This document shows, piece after piece, positions 34,209 to 42,815 of a DNA stretch of 64,000 nt. A program made the translations under genes and the position numbers. The notes beneath the pieces were generated by a model. It had not been told where the DNA came from. It searched no databases and was given only the letters and a program-made list of their open reading frames with translations. How positions within the stretch are numbered: position 1 is the stretch's first letter; each line of letters begins with the position of its first letter. This stretch comes from Prevotella sp. E9-3 (GTDB lineage Bacteria > Bacteroidota > Bacteroidia > Bacteroidales > Bacteroidaceae): the NCBI RefSeq assembly GCF_022024015.1, contig NZ_CP091786.1, forward strand, positions 2,294,001 to 2,358,000, written 5' to 3'.

Positions 34209-34661
34209 ATGGAGCAGTTAAATCTCCCACCCTATGACATACGACTGAAGGACGTTAACGGCCGTCAACAGATTTTTGACGTGCTACGCCGCCGATATGT
34301 GGCCCTCACGCCAGAGGAGTGGGTACGCCAGCACTTCGTTCATTTTCTGATGGAACAGAAAGGCTATCCCAAGGGTCTGCTCTGCAATGAGATTGAATTG
34401 AAAATCGGAGAAAAGAAACTGCGTTGCGACACCGTATTATATAATAAGGAGATGCGCCCGCGTATGATCATCGAGTATAAAGCGCCCCACATAGCTTTGA
34501 CGCAGAAAGTGTTCGACCAAATATCAGTATATAACATGCTGCTGCATGTCGATTATCTTGTGGTGTCGAACGGTCTTCAGCACTATTGCTGTGAAATGAA
34601 TTACGCGCAGAACCGATATACGTTCCTGCGCGCAATTCCTGATTACTATTCAATTGTATAG
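34209..34661 (+). CDS. HsdR_N-like nuclease-fold domain protein
   Basis: 150 residues from the ATG at 34209. Matches the stand-alone type I restriction enzyme R-subunit N-terminal domain proteins of Bacteroidota: ELKIGEKKLRCDTVLYN and MIIEYKAP give the PD-(D/E)xK pattern (Asp, then Glu-x-Lys). No helicase or methylase genes are near, so a complete restriction system is not present; this conserved single-domain protein is usually found next to holA and tRNA genes and its role is unknown. Confidence 0.82.
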   Translation: MEQLNLPPYDIRLKDVNGRQQIFDVLRRRYVALTPEEWVRQHFVHFLMEQKGYPKGLLCNEIELKIGEKKLRCDTVLYNKEMRPRMIIEYKAPHIALTQKVFDQISVYNMLLHVDYLVVSNGLQHYCCEMNYAQNRYTFLRAIPDYYSIV

Positions 34662-34683
34662 TACTTTCTGACGCTACCGTCTC

Positions 34684-35541
34684 TTAGTCCATATCGTTGG
34701 CGTCAGAGGCCTTCTTAGAAGTTGAAGTCTTGCGAACGGTAGAAGTACGCTTGCGAGTTTTCTTTTCCTCAGCAGCAACAGGCTTTTCAACCTTTACGCC
34801 AGCCAATTCAGGGTCAATGAGAATACGACCACAGTACTCGCATACAATCACCTTCTTATGCATCTTGATGTCGAGCTGACGCTGGGGTGGAATCTTGTTG
34901 AAGCAACCACCGCAGGCATCGCGCTGCACATAAACGATACCCAGACCGTTGCGTGCATTCTTGCGGATACGCTTGAAAGCAGTGAGCAAACGAGGTTCAA
35001 TCTTTGCTTCCAGTTCCTTGGTCTTCTCCTTCAGTTTCTCTTCTTCAGCACGAGTCTCGTCCATAATTTCATCCAGCTCGTTGCGCTTCACCTCAAGGTC
35101 GGCCTGCTTCTCTTTCAGCAATTCCTGAGCTCCGCCAAGGTCCTGACTACGCTCGCTGATACGCTTCTGGGCATCAACAATCTTCTTGTTGCAGAGTTCA
35201 ATTTCCAACTCCTGGAACTCAATCTCCTTGCTCAGGGTGTCGTACTCACGATTGTTGCGCACCTCTTCAAGCTGCTGCTTGTAGCGGTCAACACTATTCT
35301 GAGCCTCAATGATCTCGGCCTTCTTCTGTGAAATGGCACGATTAAACTCGTCCACTTCAGCCTGAATGCGTTCAATACGTGTGTTAAGGCCTTCAATTTC
35401 AGCGTCCAGGTCATCTACCTCAAGGGGCAGCTCACCACGCAGAGCCTTTTTCTCATCAATAGCCGAAAGGGCTGTCTGAAGCTGGAAAAGAGTTTTCAGC
35501 TTCTCCTCTACTGAGAGGTCTGTAGATTCTTTTTTTGCCAT
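34684..35541 (-). CDS. coiled-coil protein with C4 zinc ribbon
   Basis: 285 residues. A long antiparallel coiled coil (about 5-180) is followed by a zinc ribbon with two Cys pairs (CGGC...CEYC) and a Lys/Ala/Thr-rich tail. This is the bacterial DUF164-type Zn-ribbon family, thought to bind nucleic acid. The gene starts 1 base after the stop of the Nif3 homologue, an arrangement conserved in Bacteroidota. Exact function is unknown. Confidence 0.88.
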   Translation of the reverse strand: MAKKESTDLSVEEKLKTLFQLQTALSAIDEKKALRGELPLEVDDLDAEIEGLNTRIERIQAEVDEFNRAISQKKAEIIEAQNSVDRYKQQLEEVRNNREYDTLSKEIEFQELEIELCNKKIVDAQKRISERSQDLGGAQELLKEKQADLEVKRNELDEIMDETRAEEEKLKEKTKELEAKIEPRLLTAFKRIRKNARNGLGIVYVQRDACGGCFNKIPPQRQLDIKMHKKVIVCEYCGRILIDPELAGVKVEKPVAAEEKKTRKRTSTVRKTSTSKKASDANDMD

Positions 35542-35542
35542 T

Positions 35543-36337
35543 TTATAAATATATTATTGGATTTGTATTTGTTTCTGCAATTTCCGTTCTCACCTCTGGA
35601 CAAGCCTTCTGAATAATATCGCGGAATATCTCGGTAGTGAAATGCTCGCTCTCGTAATGACCTATCACACAGATTTGAATTTTCTGCTCATAGCCAAAGT
35701 ACTGATGATAGTGCATTTCGCCCGTAAGGAAGGCATCTGCACCGGCCTTTACTGCCTCATCGAGCACAAAGTCTCCTGCTCCGCCACAGATAGCCACACG
35801 TCGGATTGGGCGCCTCAGCAACTCGTTGCACATAGCACTTTCAGCCTCCATCTGTCGCTTCACGTGCAGCACAAAATCATCGGCAGCCATCGGTTCGGTC
35901 AGCTCACCCATCACCCATGCTCCTGAAAGCGGTTCTCCTTCAGCAGAGAAAGTGGTAGGGGCACCAAAAACAATGTTTGAAAGGCCCAAACGTTCAGCTA
36001 TTTTGAAGTTTACGCCGCCCAAAGTACTGTCTAAATTAGTATGCATGGAGATGACACAGACAGCGTTCTGAATAGCTTTCCATACAGTGCGCTGAACATC
36101 GTTCTGGTCGCTAATCTGCTTAAGACCGCGGAACAGCAAGGGATGGTGACTAATCACCAGATTGCACCCTTTCTGCAGCGCCTCGTCGATAACCTTTTCA
36201 GTCACGTCCAGACACAATAATGCCCCTGAAACCTCCGCCTCTGTCAATCCGATCTGTAGGCCAGCATTATCCCAGCTTTCCTGCAGCGGCAGGGGCGCGA
36301 ACTGTTCAAGGGCGCACAAAACTTCCTTAATTTTCAC
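35543..36337 (-). CDS. Nif3-like dinuclear metal protein
   Basis: 264 residues of the Nif3/YqfO family, hexameric toroids with a dinuclear metal site. Metal-binding His/Asp/Glu motifs are visible: NLVISHHPLLF, MHTNLD and TGEMHYHQY and VIGHYESEHF. Often annotated as GTP cyclohydrolase I type 2, but that activity is not established for this family. Co-transcribed with the zinc-ribbon gene. Confidence 0.9.
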   Translation of the reverse strand: MKIKEVLCALEQFAPLPLQESWDNAGLQIGLTEAEVSGALLCLDVTEKVIDEALQKGCNLVISHHPLLFRGLKQISDQNDVQRTVWKAIQNAVCVISMHTNLDSTLGGVNFKIAERLGLSNIVFGAPTTFSAEGEPLSGAWVMGELTEPMAADDFVLHVKRQMEAESAMCNELLRRPIRRVAICGGAGDFVLDEAVKAGADAFLTGEMHYHQYFGYEQKIQICVIGHYESEHFTTEIFRDIIQKACPEVRTEIAETNTNPIIYL

Positions 36338-36441
36338 GCTTCTATGTCTATTTAGAACTGCAAAATTACTATTTTTTTCCTAATAGCATGATACCCCCCA
36401 TTGTTTATTAAGCGTTTTTAACTTATTCTCATCATTGAACA

Positions 36442-36473
36442 ATTGCACTTCTCAGATATTTTCATTACTTTTG
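36442..36473 (+). promoter_or_regulatory. tRNA promoter
   Basis: ATTG (36442-36445), 20 bases, TACTTTTG (36466-36473), 19 bases before the mature tRNA start. Confidence 0.7.
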
Positions 36474-36492
36474 CATCCGCTTACAAGCCAAT

Positions 36493-36566
36493 GGTCCCGT
36501 AGCTTAGCTGAATAGAGCGTCAGATTCCGGTTCTGAAGGTCTTGGGTTTGAATCCCAACGGGATCA
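36493..36566 (+). tRNA. tRNA-Arg (anticodon CCG)
   Basis: Cloverleaf by eye: acceptor GGTCCCG/CGGGATC, anticodon stem TCAGA/TCTGA with loop TTCCGGT giving anticodon CCG, T arm TTGGG-TTTGAAT-CCCAA. Discriminator A at 36566; the CCA end is not encoded. Confidence 0.95.
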
Positions 36567-36573
36567 CAAAGGG

Positions 36574-36626
36574 AAAAGGAGAATTAAATATGAAAGCCCG
36601 CTTTCAGATATTTAATTCTCCTTTTT
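36574..36626 (+). terminator. long hairpin terminator after the tRNA
   Basis: Near-perfect stem AAAGGAGAATTAAATAT with ATATTTAATTCTCCTTT extended by GAAAG/CTTTC around a CCCG loop, followed by T-run. Confidence 0.88.
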
Positions 36627-36646
36627 CATTTGTAGGATGGCTGGCG

Positions 36647-36722
36647 CCAGCCTACAGGGATCGACAAAGTCAATTCCAACAGAACCAGCCTACTGGGATA
36701 GATAAAATCAATCCCAACGGTC
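36647..36722. repeat. two 38-bp direct repeats
   Basis: CCAGCCTACAGGGATCGACA... and CCAGCCTACTGGGATAGATA... at 36647 and 36685, both ending in TCAATYCCAAC. Short tandem duplication between the tRNA terminator and the GNAT gene. Confidence 0.6.
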
Positions 36723-36727
36723 CCCCC

Positions 36728-37222
36728 TCACACCCTCTGGTAGGCCAGTCTTTCATCGCCTGAGAGCAGGTAGATGATACCGCAATAGGTAAAGCCGTGC
36801 TTCAAGAGATTGTGCTGCATGATGGTGTTGTCACGATGGGTATCTATGCGGATATTTCTGTCTAAAGAAGAACAAAAGTCAAGGATACTGCTGAACACGC
36901 CGTGAACCTCCGGATAACTGGCAATGCGGTGCACCACATGATAGGCCTGCTCATCGTCAATCCATTTTCCATCATATATTCTATTGTAAGTAGGATCTGG
37001 CGATGGCAGAAAAGCGAAATAGCCTACCACCTTGTCTTCTTCCTCCACCACAAAGGCGCCTTTCTTTTCCATATCCGCCTTCACTACATCCTCCGACGGA
37101 TAGCCTTCTCCCCATTGATGCATATTACCCGACTTGCGCATAATTCCTTTTGCGGCTGAAAACACTTGCATGATAGCATCCATATCCGCCAGTCTTGCTT
37201 CTCTAATAATTCTTTTCATCAC
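36728..37222 (-). CDS. GNAT-family N-acetyltransferase
   Basis: 164 residues. GNAT fold: N-terminal REARLADMDAIMQVF, strand pair FVVEEEDKVVGYFAF, then the acyl-CoA-binding region near VVHRIASYPEVHGVFSSILDF and the C-terminal LLKHGFTYCGIIYL. Transfers an acetyl group from acetyl-CoA; acceptor unknown. Single gene, convergent with the tRNA region. Confidence 0.85.
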   Translation of the reverse strand: MMKRIIREARLADMDAIMQVFSAAKGIMRKSGNMHQWGEGYPSEDVVKADMEKKGAFVVEEEDKVVGYFAFLPSPDPTYNRIYDGKWIDDEQAYHVVHRIASYPEVHGVFSSILDFCSSLDRNIRIDTHRDNTIMQHNLLKHGFTYCGIIYLLSGDERLAYQRV

Positions 37223-37519
37223 TTTAAGTTAAGTCATTCATTCGTGATTATTACCAGTTTGGCGGCAACACGATATTCTTCACTCCATGCATAGCCTCGA
37301 AGAGATATAGATTCTTTCTTCTCAAGCAATAATCGACATTTCGATATATTTTTTGCGAAAATACAAAAAAAGATTCTTATCTGCTTCATTTTTCCTGAAA
37401 AACTTCTTTATAGAGAAACGAGTCTGATAAGTTTTTCGTGCCAATTCTTGTACATATTATAATAATATTGTATTTTTGCTCCAGTTTTTTATCAACAACG
37501 TAATCTACATTATTAAGAC

Positions 37520-39412
37520 ATGACAATCCTTAAACTTTCTAAGTTCCTTGCAGCGATTCTTTTCCTTAGTCAAATGTGTGTCTTCACCTCATGCTCTACC
37601 GCTGGGGAGGACGAGAAGGATGAAGTGATTTCAGCTACCGACCCGTTAAACTTTCCCTATGATGTCAACAAGAATCTGAATGTGAGTCCTGGTGACAGCT
37701 TCTATGACTATTGCAATGGCACTTGGCTCAATCAGAACCCCATACCATCCGATCCTGTACAGTCTATTGGCGGACTCTACGATGCCACTGCTTCAATGAA
37801 CGAGAAGGTTGAGAAACTGAAGACAGACGTACCCGATCTGCGCAACTTCTTCACACTCGTTGATAATATGCACGACCACTCAGAAGCTTCACGCGCCTAT
37901 ATCAATGCTCAGCGCGCTAAGATGCAAAAGCCACAAACCAAAGAAGAAGCCTTCAAAATGATTGGCGAGATGTTTGTCAATGGCCTCAATCCGCTAAACA
38001 TTTCAGTCTTTGCGGTATGGGACAGAGACAAACTGAAAGTTTACTTTGAGCCTCACCTGAATGAATCTGCCAACCGTGTCACTTTCAATCAGATACAGGA
38101 GTTCAACAGTAACTATCTGTCTCTGCCGTCAACGAGGAGCACCTCCTCCACCACTCCTATCAGCCAGTTGGCTCAGGGGTTGGGCATCGATGAGTCGCTG
38201 ATTATACCAAACACTCTTTTTGACTATATCTGGAGTTCTTATTCTGTTGACGAACTCTATCAGATGATGCAGGACGCATGGCTCGACTACGAAGCCTATG
38301 CTGATGCCGAAGGACTTGCCGACTATAACAAAAAATGGCTCCGCAAACCGACAGTGACCCTCAACGATCTGCGCGACGATGCCAGAGCCGAACTCAATTA
38401 CACCCTCTCCTACCACATCCAGCAGCATTTTCTGCCACAAAGTTTGAAAGACAAATACCTTAACATTACCAAGGAAATCCAAGCATCTCTGCGCCAGCGC
38501 ATTCAGAAACTTGATTGGATGAGCGAGACCACCAAGCAGAATGCTATCGACAAGTTGGACAACTGCGCACTCAACGTGGCTTTTCCCGACACCTGGCATA
38601 AAGACTGCGTCGCTCCCCTTTCCGACTGTCAGACCATGGTTGAAGTCATGCACCGCCTCCGTTCGGCCAATGCCCGTCTGCTCACCAAAATCATCGGCAC
38701 AAACGATGCGTTCTCTTATCTCCTCACTATTTCCAGTTCCGACAGCAACGGCAATCTCATACCCATGGATCTCACACTTGTCAATGCCGCTTACCAACCC
38801 AACTACAACGCCATTTTCATCTATCCGTCAATGCTCCTGTCGCCAGTGATGCCCCAAGAAGGTACAAGCGAAGCATGCTCTTATGCCGTGTTCACCATTA
38901 TCGGCCACGAGTTCACCCACGGTTTCGATAGTTCGGGAGCCAAGTACGACAAGTATGGTGTGCCCAACAACTGGTGGACTGTCAGCGACAAGATGAACTT
39001 CGAGGATCGCAGTCAGAATCTTATTCGCACCTACAACAGTCAGGAACTCGACCCCAAGCGTGCACCACTAACATTCGGCAATGGCAGTCGCACCATCAAT
39101 GAGAACATTGCCGACTTAGGTGGCTTCCTCGCTGCTCGCGATGCCTACATCGCCCATATCACCGAGCAAGGATTCGCTGGTGAGCAATTCAACAATCAAC
39201 TCCGCAAGTTCTATGAGTCATACGCCCACTTGTGGTGTGTAGAGTATGGCGATCAAAAATTCGAAATACTGAAAAACAGCGATGTACACTCCCACGCCCG
39301 TCTCCGTGTCAATGGAGTTGTGATGAACACCGACCTGTGGTACGATCTCTACCAGGTCAATCTCAATCACAAGCTCTATCTCCCCACCGAGCGCCGCACC
39401 TATATCTGGTAG
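37520..39412 (+). CDS. M13-family (neprilysin-like) endopeptidase lipoprotein
   Basis: 630 residues. Lipoprotein signal with FTSC (Cys25). Typical M13 layout: long N-terminal substrate-chamber domain, then zinc motif HEFTH (463-467), a second zinc ligand in ENIADLGG (528-535), and the C-terminal R-V-N-G/ VNLN region. Related to PepO. Degrades oligopeptides at the cell surface or in the periplasm. Promoter CTTG (37447-37450), 20 bases, TATTTTTG (37471-37478). Confidence 0.93.
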   Translation: MTILKLSKFLAAILFLSQMCVFTSCSTAGEDEKDEVISATDPLNFPYDVNKNLNVSPGDSFYDYCNGTWLNQNPIPSDPVQSIGGLYDATASMNEKVEKLKTDVPDLRNFFTLVDNMHDHSEASRAYINAQRAKMQKPQTKEEAFKMIGEMFVNGLNPLNISVFAVWDRDKLKVYFEPHLNESANRVTFNQIQEFNSNYLSLPSTRSTSSTTPISQLAQGLGIDESLIIPNTLFDYIWSSYSVDELYQMMQDAWLDYEAYADAEGLADYNKKWLRKPTVTLNDLRDDARAELNYTLSYHIQQHFLPQSLKDKYLNITKEIQASLRQRIQKLDWMSETTKQNAIDKLDNCALNVAFPDTWHKDCVAPLSDCQTMVEVMHRLRSANARLLTKIIGTNDAFSYLLTISSSDSNGNLIPMDLTLVNAAYQPNYNAIFIYPSMLLSPVMPQEGTSEACSYAVFTIIGHEFTHGFDSSGAKYDKYGVPNNWWTVSDKMNFEDRSQNLIRTYNSQELDPKRAPLTFGNGSRTINENIADLGGFLAARDAYIAHITEQGFAGEQFNNQLRKFYESYAHLWCVEYGDQKFEILKNSDVHSHARLRVNGVVMNTDLWYDLYQVNLNHKLYLPTERRTYIW

Positions 39413-39469
39413 TCATCTCATTGCTCCTTCAGCTTTCTTCATCCACAAGAAATAGAAAATCAGAATATT

Positions 39470-40276
39470 ATGAATTGCGAATCCCAAACACTAAAGGCTA
39501 TCAAGGATGCCGCCATCAAAATGGCGCTGCATTGCGGTAGAATACAACTCAATGCCTTCCGTTCCAACAACATCGGCATCAACACCAAGAGCAATGTCTA
39601 TGATGTCGTCACAAAGGTTGACAAAGCTTGCGAGGACTATCTGCTCACAGAAATATCACGCCTCTATCCTACTCATTCCATCATAGGCGAAGAGACTGGC
39701 CAGCACCTCCATGCCGACAGCGAATGGGCCTGGATAGTCGATCCGCTCGACGGCACAAACAGCTATTCGCAAGGTCTGCCAGTCTTCTGCGTCAGCATTG
39801 GCATAACCTATAAGGGCGAAGGTGTTGTGGGCGTTGTCTTTGCTCCATATCTTGACGAGCTATATACAGCCATTAAGGGCGAAGGTGCATGGTTCGGGAA
39901 AGCCAACAGTACAGATGCTGTCCAACTGCACGTCTCCGCCAAACAATCCCTTCAGGAGTGCGTTGTAGCATCCGGTTTCCCTTACGACAAAGCCACCCAT
40001 CCCGTCAACAACATCCGCGAAGTAAGCAAGATTATCCCCCAAGTGCGCGGTTTCCGCCGAATGGGCAGTGCAGCATACGATCTCTGTTGCACTGCTATGG
40101 GAACCATTGATGCCTACTGGGAGTACAATCTCAACCCCTGGGATGTTTGTGCAGGTCAGCTTATTGTCCGTGAGGCAGGAGGCATAGTCATTCCCCTATG
40201 CGACAATCGCAAAATCAGCATCATTGCAGGCCCCGAAAAGTTGGTCAAAATATTGCAGGAGGAATTAGCAGTTTGA
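39470..40276 (+). CDS. inositol monophosphatase family protein
   Basis: 268 residues. Metal-binding motifs of the family: IIGEETG (71-77), DPLDGTNSY (91-99) and NPWDVCAGQLIVREAGG in the C-terminal half. Li-sensitive Mg phosphatase fold; substrates in the family range from inositol phosphates to 3'-phosphoadenosine phosphate. It follows the M13 gene by 57 bases and its 3' end overlaps the convergent RAYT gene by 12 bases. Confidence 0.92.
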   Translation: MNCESQTLKAIKDAAIKMALHCGRIQLNAFRSNNIGINTKSNVYDVVTKVDKACEDYLLTEISRLYPTHSIIGEETGQHLHADSEWAWIVDPLDGTNSYSQGLPVFCVSIGITYKGEGVVGVVFAPYLDELYTAIKGEGAWFGKANSTDAVQLHVSAKQSLQECVVASGFPYDKATHPVNNIREVSKIIPQVRGFRRMGSAAYDLCCTAMGTIDAYWEYNLNPWDVCAGQLIVREAGGIVIPLCDNRKISIIAGPEKLVKILQEELAV

Positions 40277-41260
40277 CAAATCAGCTGCGTAGTCATTCAT
40301 ATTGAGGCACTGCGTTCTTGTGATACGGACAGCTCTTGTTTCTTCACTATAATCGGCATAAGGGGCCAACACTAACATAAAGCCTTCCGAGCATCCAGTC
40401 AAATCTCTCCCTGAAGGATAAACAAACTGTCCATCCAATCCACGATTCACAATATGTATCATCGGTAGTTTCTCCTCATAACAAGCATCATATACAGCTT
40501 TCTCTGCAGGCGATATAAAGGGCGATACCAACACGGTTCCTCGCCGCGCCTCTTTCATGTATTTATTCACCTCCGCTTGTATCTCTTCCTGTGTCAGATT
40601 GCGATGACATCTCACTTGAATACGCTCAGGAAAAGTTACCAAGAATGTATTGCCAACAGCAGTATATCTATGTCCCTTTTTTCCTGCCTGAAAATCATAC
40701 GTCTTGCGCAATCTATTAGGGAAATGCGTCTTCAGCCAGAGCCTGCGCGGATTGTCATTCAGATATGCAATCCAAGTCTGTAATTGTCCTTTCCTAAACA
40801 AAATGCGATCATTAAATCCTCGGGAAAAAAGAGGAGTTTTCTCAACACTAAAGTTCTGAGCACTTGACGAAGAGGCATCCCATAAAGCGTGAGAGCAAGA
40901 ACTTTTCCATGCAGCAATTATTTTTCCCAAAGGGTAATCATTTGGCAAAGTGTCTCGGATATATAATATACCATGGAAATGGTCGGGCATAATTTTGTAA
41001 TGTAACACTTGAACACGGCATCCTGTCTTCTTCGTTGTCTCTGATGCAGTTTTTCGAAAAGCCTCAGCCACATAAGCGCCTAATTCCGTTGGAACAATCG
41101 CTGCCTCACTGGCATTGCCTCCGACAAGTGAACCTAAAATACGTTTGCGTTCAACCGTCGTTACAGTAATAAGATAAATGCACGTCGAAGTATAATCATG
41201 ATTATCCATGCGGCGCAGTCTATTATGTTTAATAGGCGCTTTTATCTTCTTTTCTTCCAT
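40265..41260 (-). CDS. REP-associated tyrosine transposase (RAYT, Y1_Tnp)
   Basis: 331 residues. Y1 HUH transposase domain: His-hydrophobic-His in KIMPDHFHGILYI (HFH at 94-96) and catalytic Tyr166 in WIAYLNDNPRR, which matches the YIxxNPxR motif of RAYTs. A further 150 residues follow (from about 185), ending in a DUF-like domain with LAPYADYSEETRAVR and a Cys. RAYTs act on short REP hairpins and are usually domesticated single copies. Four 36-bp repeats with a GCACTTCAGTGC hairpin lie in its 5' region. Confidence 0.88.
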   Translation of the reverse strand: MEEKKIKAPIKHNRLRRMDNHDYTSTCIYLITVTTVERKRILGSLVGGNASEAAIVPTELGAYVAEAFRKTASETTKKTGCRVQVLHYKIMPDHFHGILYIRDTLPNDYPLGKIIAAWKSSCSHALWDASSSSAQNFSVEKTPLFSRGFNDRILFRKGQLQTWIAYLNDNPRRLWLKTHFPNRLRKTYDFQAGKKGHRYTAVGNTFLVTFPERIQVRCHRNLTQEEIQAEVNKYMKEARRGTVLVSPFISPAEKAVYDACYEEKLPMIHIVNRGLDGQFVYPSGRDLTGCSEGFMLVLAPYADYSEETRAVRITRTQCLNMNDYAADLSNC

Positions 41261-41319
41261 TATTATCTTAGTCTCGTTTATGGTCCTTTGTTTCGTTCAA
41301 ACTTTTTCGTTCCCTTCGT

Positions 41320-41443
41320 CGCACTTCAGTGCAGTCATCTCTCCGTCACGTTCATCGCACTTCAGTGCAGTCATCTCTCCGTCACCTTCGTCGCACTTCA
41401 GTGCAGTCATCTCTCCGTCACGTTCGTTGCACTTCAGTGCAGC
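41320..41443. repeat. 36-bp direct repeats (3.4 copies) upstream of the RAYT
   Basis: Units at 41320, 41356, 41392 and 41428 (partial) with consensus CGCACTTCAGTGCAGTCATC then TCTCCGTCACGTTCAT. Each contains the hairpin GCACT-TC-AGTGC. They lie 60 bases upstream of the RAYT start and downstream of its likely promoter (minus-strand TATCTTTG at 41505-41498), so they are probably transcribed. No unique spacers. Confidence 0.85.
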
Positions 41444-41561
41444 GCAAAAGGCTTAGTCTTTTTCTCCGATATCCGTTATCTCAGAACATTCATATTGCAA
41501 AGATACAGACTTATAGCGAAACGGACAAGTTTTCAATATAAATTCCAACGCAATGATGGCA

Positions 41562-42125
41562 TTATGTCTCATGCATTTCCTCTGCTGCCATTGGCAATTG
41601 AGGCTCTTCTTCAATCTCTGGATAGGGAGCACTCTTCGCTCCATGGTCCTGCAACCAGATGCGGTTCAATGTGAAGGCTATCGACTCCAATGTCTCTTCC
41701 CGCCTACTAGGCTTCAGTTCGCACTCCCACACCGTGATGCAGTGCCAGCCCATTTCGGCAAGTTTCCGTTGTTCCTCCTTGTCTCGCTCCTTGTTTCTGT
41801 GAATCTTGTTCACCCAGAACTCACGGTTCGTCTTCGGAATTTTGCAGCACTCCGAACTCTCCAAGCCTATTCTCCCCTCGTCCTTTGGAGAGGGGTCGGG
41901 GGTGAGGCTACACTTATGTCCATGCCAGAAGCATCCATTCACAAAGATGCACGTTCTGTATTTCCTCAACACCAAGTCCGGATGTCCAGGCAATCGTTTG
42001 TGGTTCAGTCTGAATCGGAATCCTCTACGCCACAGTCCACGACGCACTATCATCTCCGGCTTCGTATCCTTCGACTTGATAGCCGCCATGTTTTTGTGGC
42101 GCTGTTGTGGTGAGAGTTTGTCCAT
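41562..42125 (-). CDS. vsr: very-short-patch repair endonuclease Vsr
   Basis: 187 residues. Vsr nicks next to T:G mismatches made by deamination of methylated cytosine. Conserved PGHPDLV (Asp50 catalytic) and FVNGCFWHGHKC (zinc/His residues) and FWVNKI. Between KC and the usual KTNREFW there is an insert of about 20 residues, SLTPDPSPKDEGRIGLESSE, coded by a known type of repetitive DNA. The C-terminal tail after about 165 is also extra. No cytosine methylase gene is in the window. Own promoter: minus-strand TACCTTTG at 42159-42152. Confidence 0.88.
   Translation of the reverse strand: MDKLSPQQRHKNMAAIKSKDTKPEMIVRRGLWRRGFRFRLNHKRLPGHPDLVLRKYRTCIFVNGCFWHGHKCSLTPDPSPKDEGRIGLESSECCKIPKTNREFWVNKIHRNKERDKEEQRKLAEMGWHCITVWECELKPSRREETLESIAFTLNRIWLQDHGAKSAPYPEIEEEPQLPMAAEEMHET
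41870..41909. repeat. LTPDPSP-type repeat inside vsr
   Basis: CCCCTC (41874-41879) and GAGGGG (41890-41895) form a hairpin, followed by TCGGGGGTGAGG. On the minus strand it reads SLTPDPSPKDEG. The same DNA sequence is a familiar intergenic repeat in many bacteria; here it sits in frame within a gene. Confidence 0.75.
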
Positions 42126-42182
42126 GCTGCTTCAAGAACTTACAGTTGACGCAAAGGTACGAGAAAAACACGAATAAGAGTT

Positions 42183-42425
42183 CTATTCAGCGTAATTTTT
42201 TTCTAATTCGCCAAAAGTCGTGTCAAGGAAAGAGTAATCAATTAATACGTGAGGTCTTAATGCTGGATAATCTTTAGATAATTTGTGATGGGGTTTCAGA
42301 TGGAAAGCCAATCTCAAGTCATCCTTTCTTTCTTCTATAGTTTTTGTTTGCTGTTCGATTGTGGAAGTTTTGAACAGCCAAAAACAAAACGTCAGTAACG
42401 CCTTTTCAATATGTAGTGCTCTACC
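42183..42425 (-). pseudogene. 3' fragment of an unrecognised gene
   Basis: An open frame of 80 codons with no start codon ends at the TAG at 42185-42183, 58 bases upstream of vsr. It has protein-like composition (IEERKDDLRLAFHLKPHHKL, DYPALRPHVLIDYSFLDTTF). An in-frame stop at 42428-42426 closes it upstream. Next to vsr one expects a methylase or restriction gene, so this may be the tail of such a gene, but I do not recognise it. Confidence 0.45.
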
Positions 42426-42481
42426 CTATGGCTCAGCACACCTCAATGTGCATCATTGCCGCTGTGGGCAGATAGCATTTG

Positions 42482-42513
42482 CAAAGGTAGTGCAAAGCAA
42501 TTGAAAAACCAAA
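42482..42513 (-). promoter_or_regulatory. intact promoter before the gene remnant
   Basis: Minus strand: TTTG (42513-42510), 20 bases, TACCTTTG (42489-42482). Transcription from it would enter the decayed frame and then vsr. Confidence 0.7.
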
Positions 42514-42590
42514 GAAAACAAATCTTTTTTGATTCTAATTGACCAACAGTTCTTATCATTTTGGATGATAAGAGGCATAACGCTGAAATA

Positions 42591-42805
42591 AATTATAGCT
42601 ATAATTGCGAAAATTATAGCTAAAATTCAAACGATTATAGCTATAATTTGTTTCAGCTATTCAACTATTGAAGTCAAGAAGCTATTCCGTTTCTTGCCAA
42701 TAGTTCTCTTTTTGAGAAAAAATACAATAAAGGCTAAAATAGATTTTGGCCATTATTATTTGAATTTTGGCCAAAATTTTGAAAATAATGGCCAAAATTC
42801 AAAAT
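42591..42805. repeat. two families of short palindromes
   Basis: ATTATAGCTATAAT occurs at 42592-42605 and 42634-42647 with a partial copy between (AAATTATAGCTAAAATT). TTTTGGCCAAAATT and AATGGCCAAAATTC occur near 42744-42800 in direct and inverted arrangement. All lie between the vsr region and the SDR gene 3' end; no gene is present. Confidence 0.6.
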
Positions 42806-42815
42806 ACGGGATTAC

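Noticed and set aside
34209..34661. Part of a type I restriction system
   Set aside because: Only the N-terminal nuclease-like domain is present; no helicase, methylase or specificity gene lies near it.
36549..36722. Phage-type attachment site at the tRNA-Arg 3' end
   Set aside because: Only AATCCCAACGG (11 bases) is repeated downstream, within a 38-bp tandem repeat; no integrase is nearby.
38129..38797. 222-codon minus-strand frame
   Set aside because: Antisense to the M13 peptidase gene and without any recognised motif.
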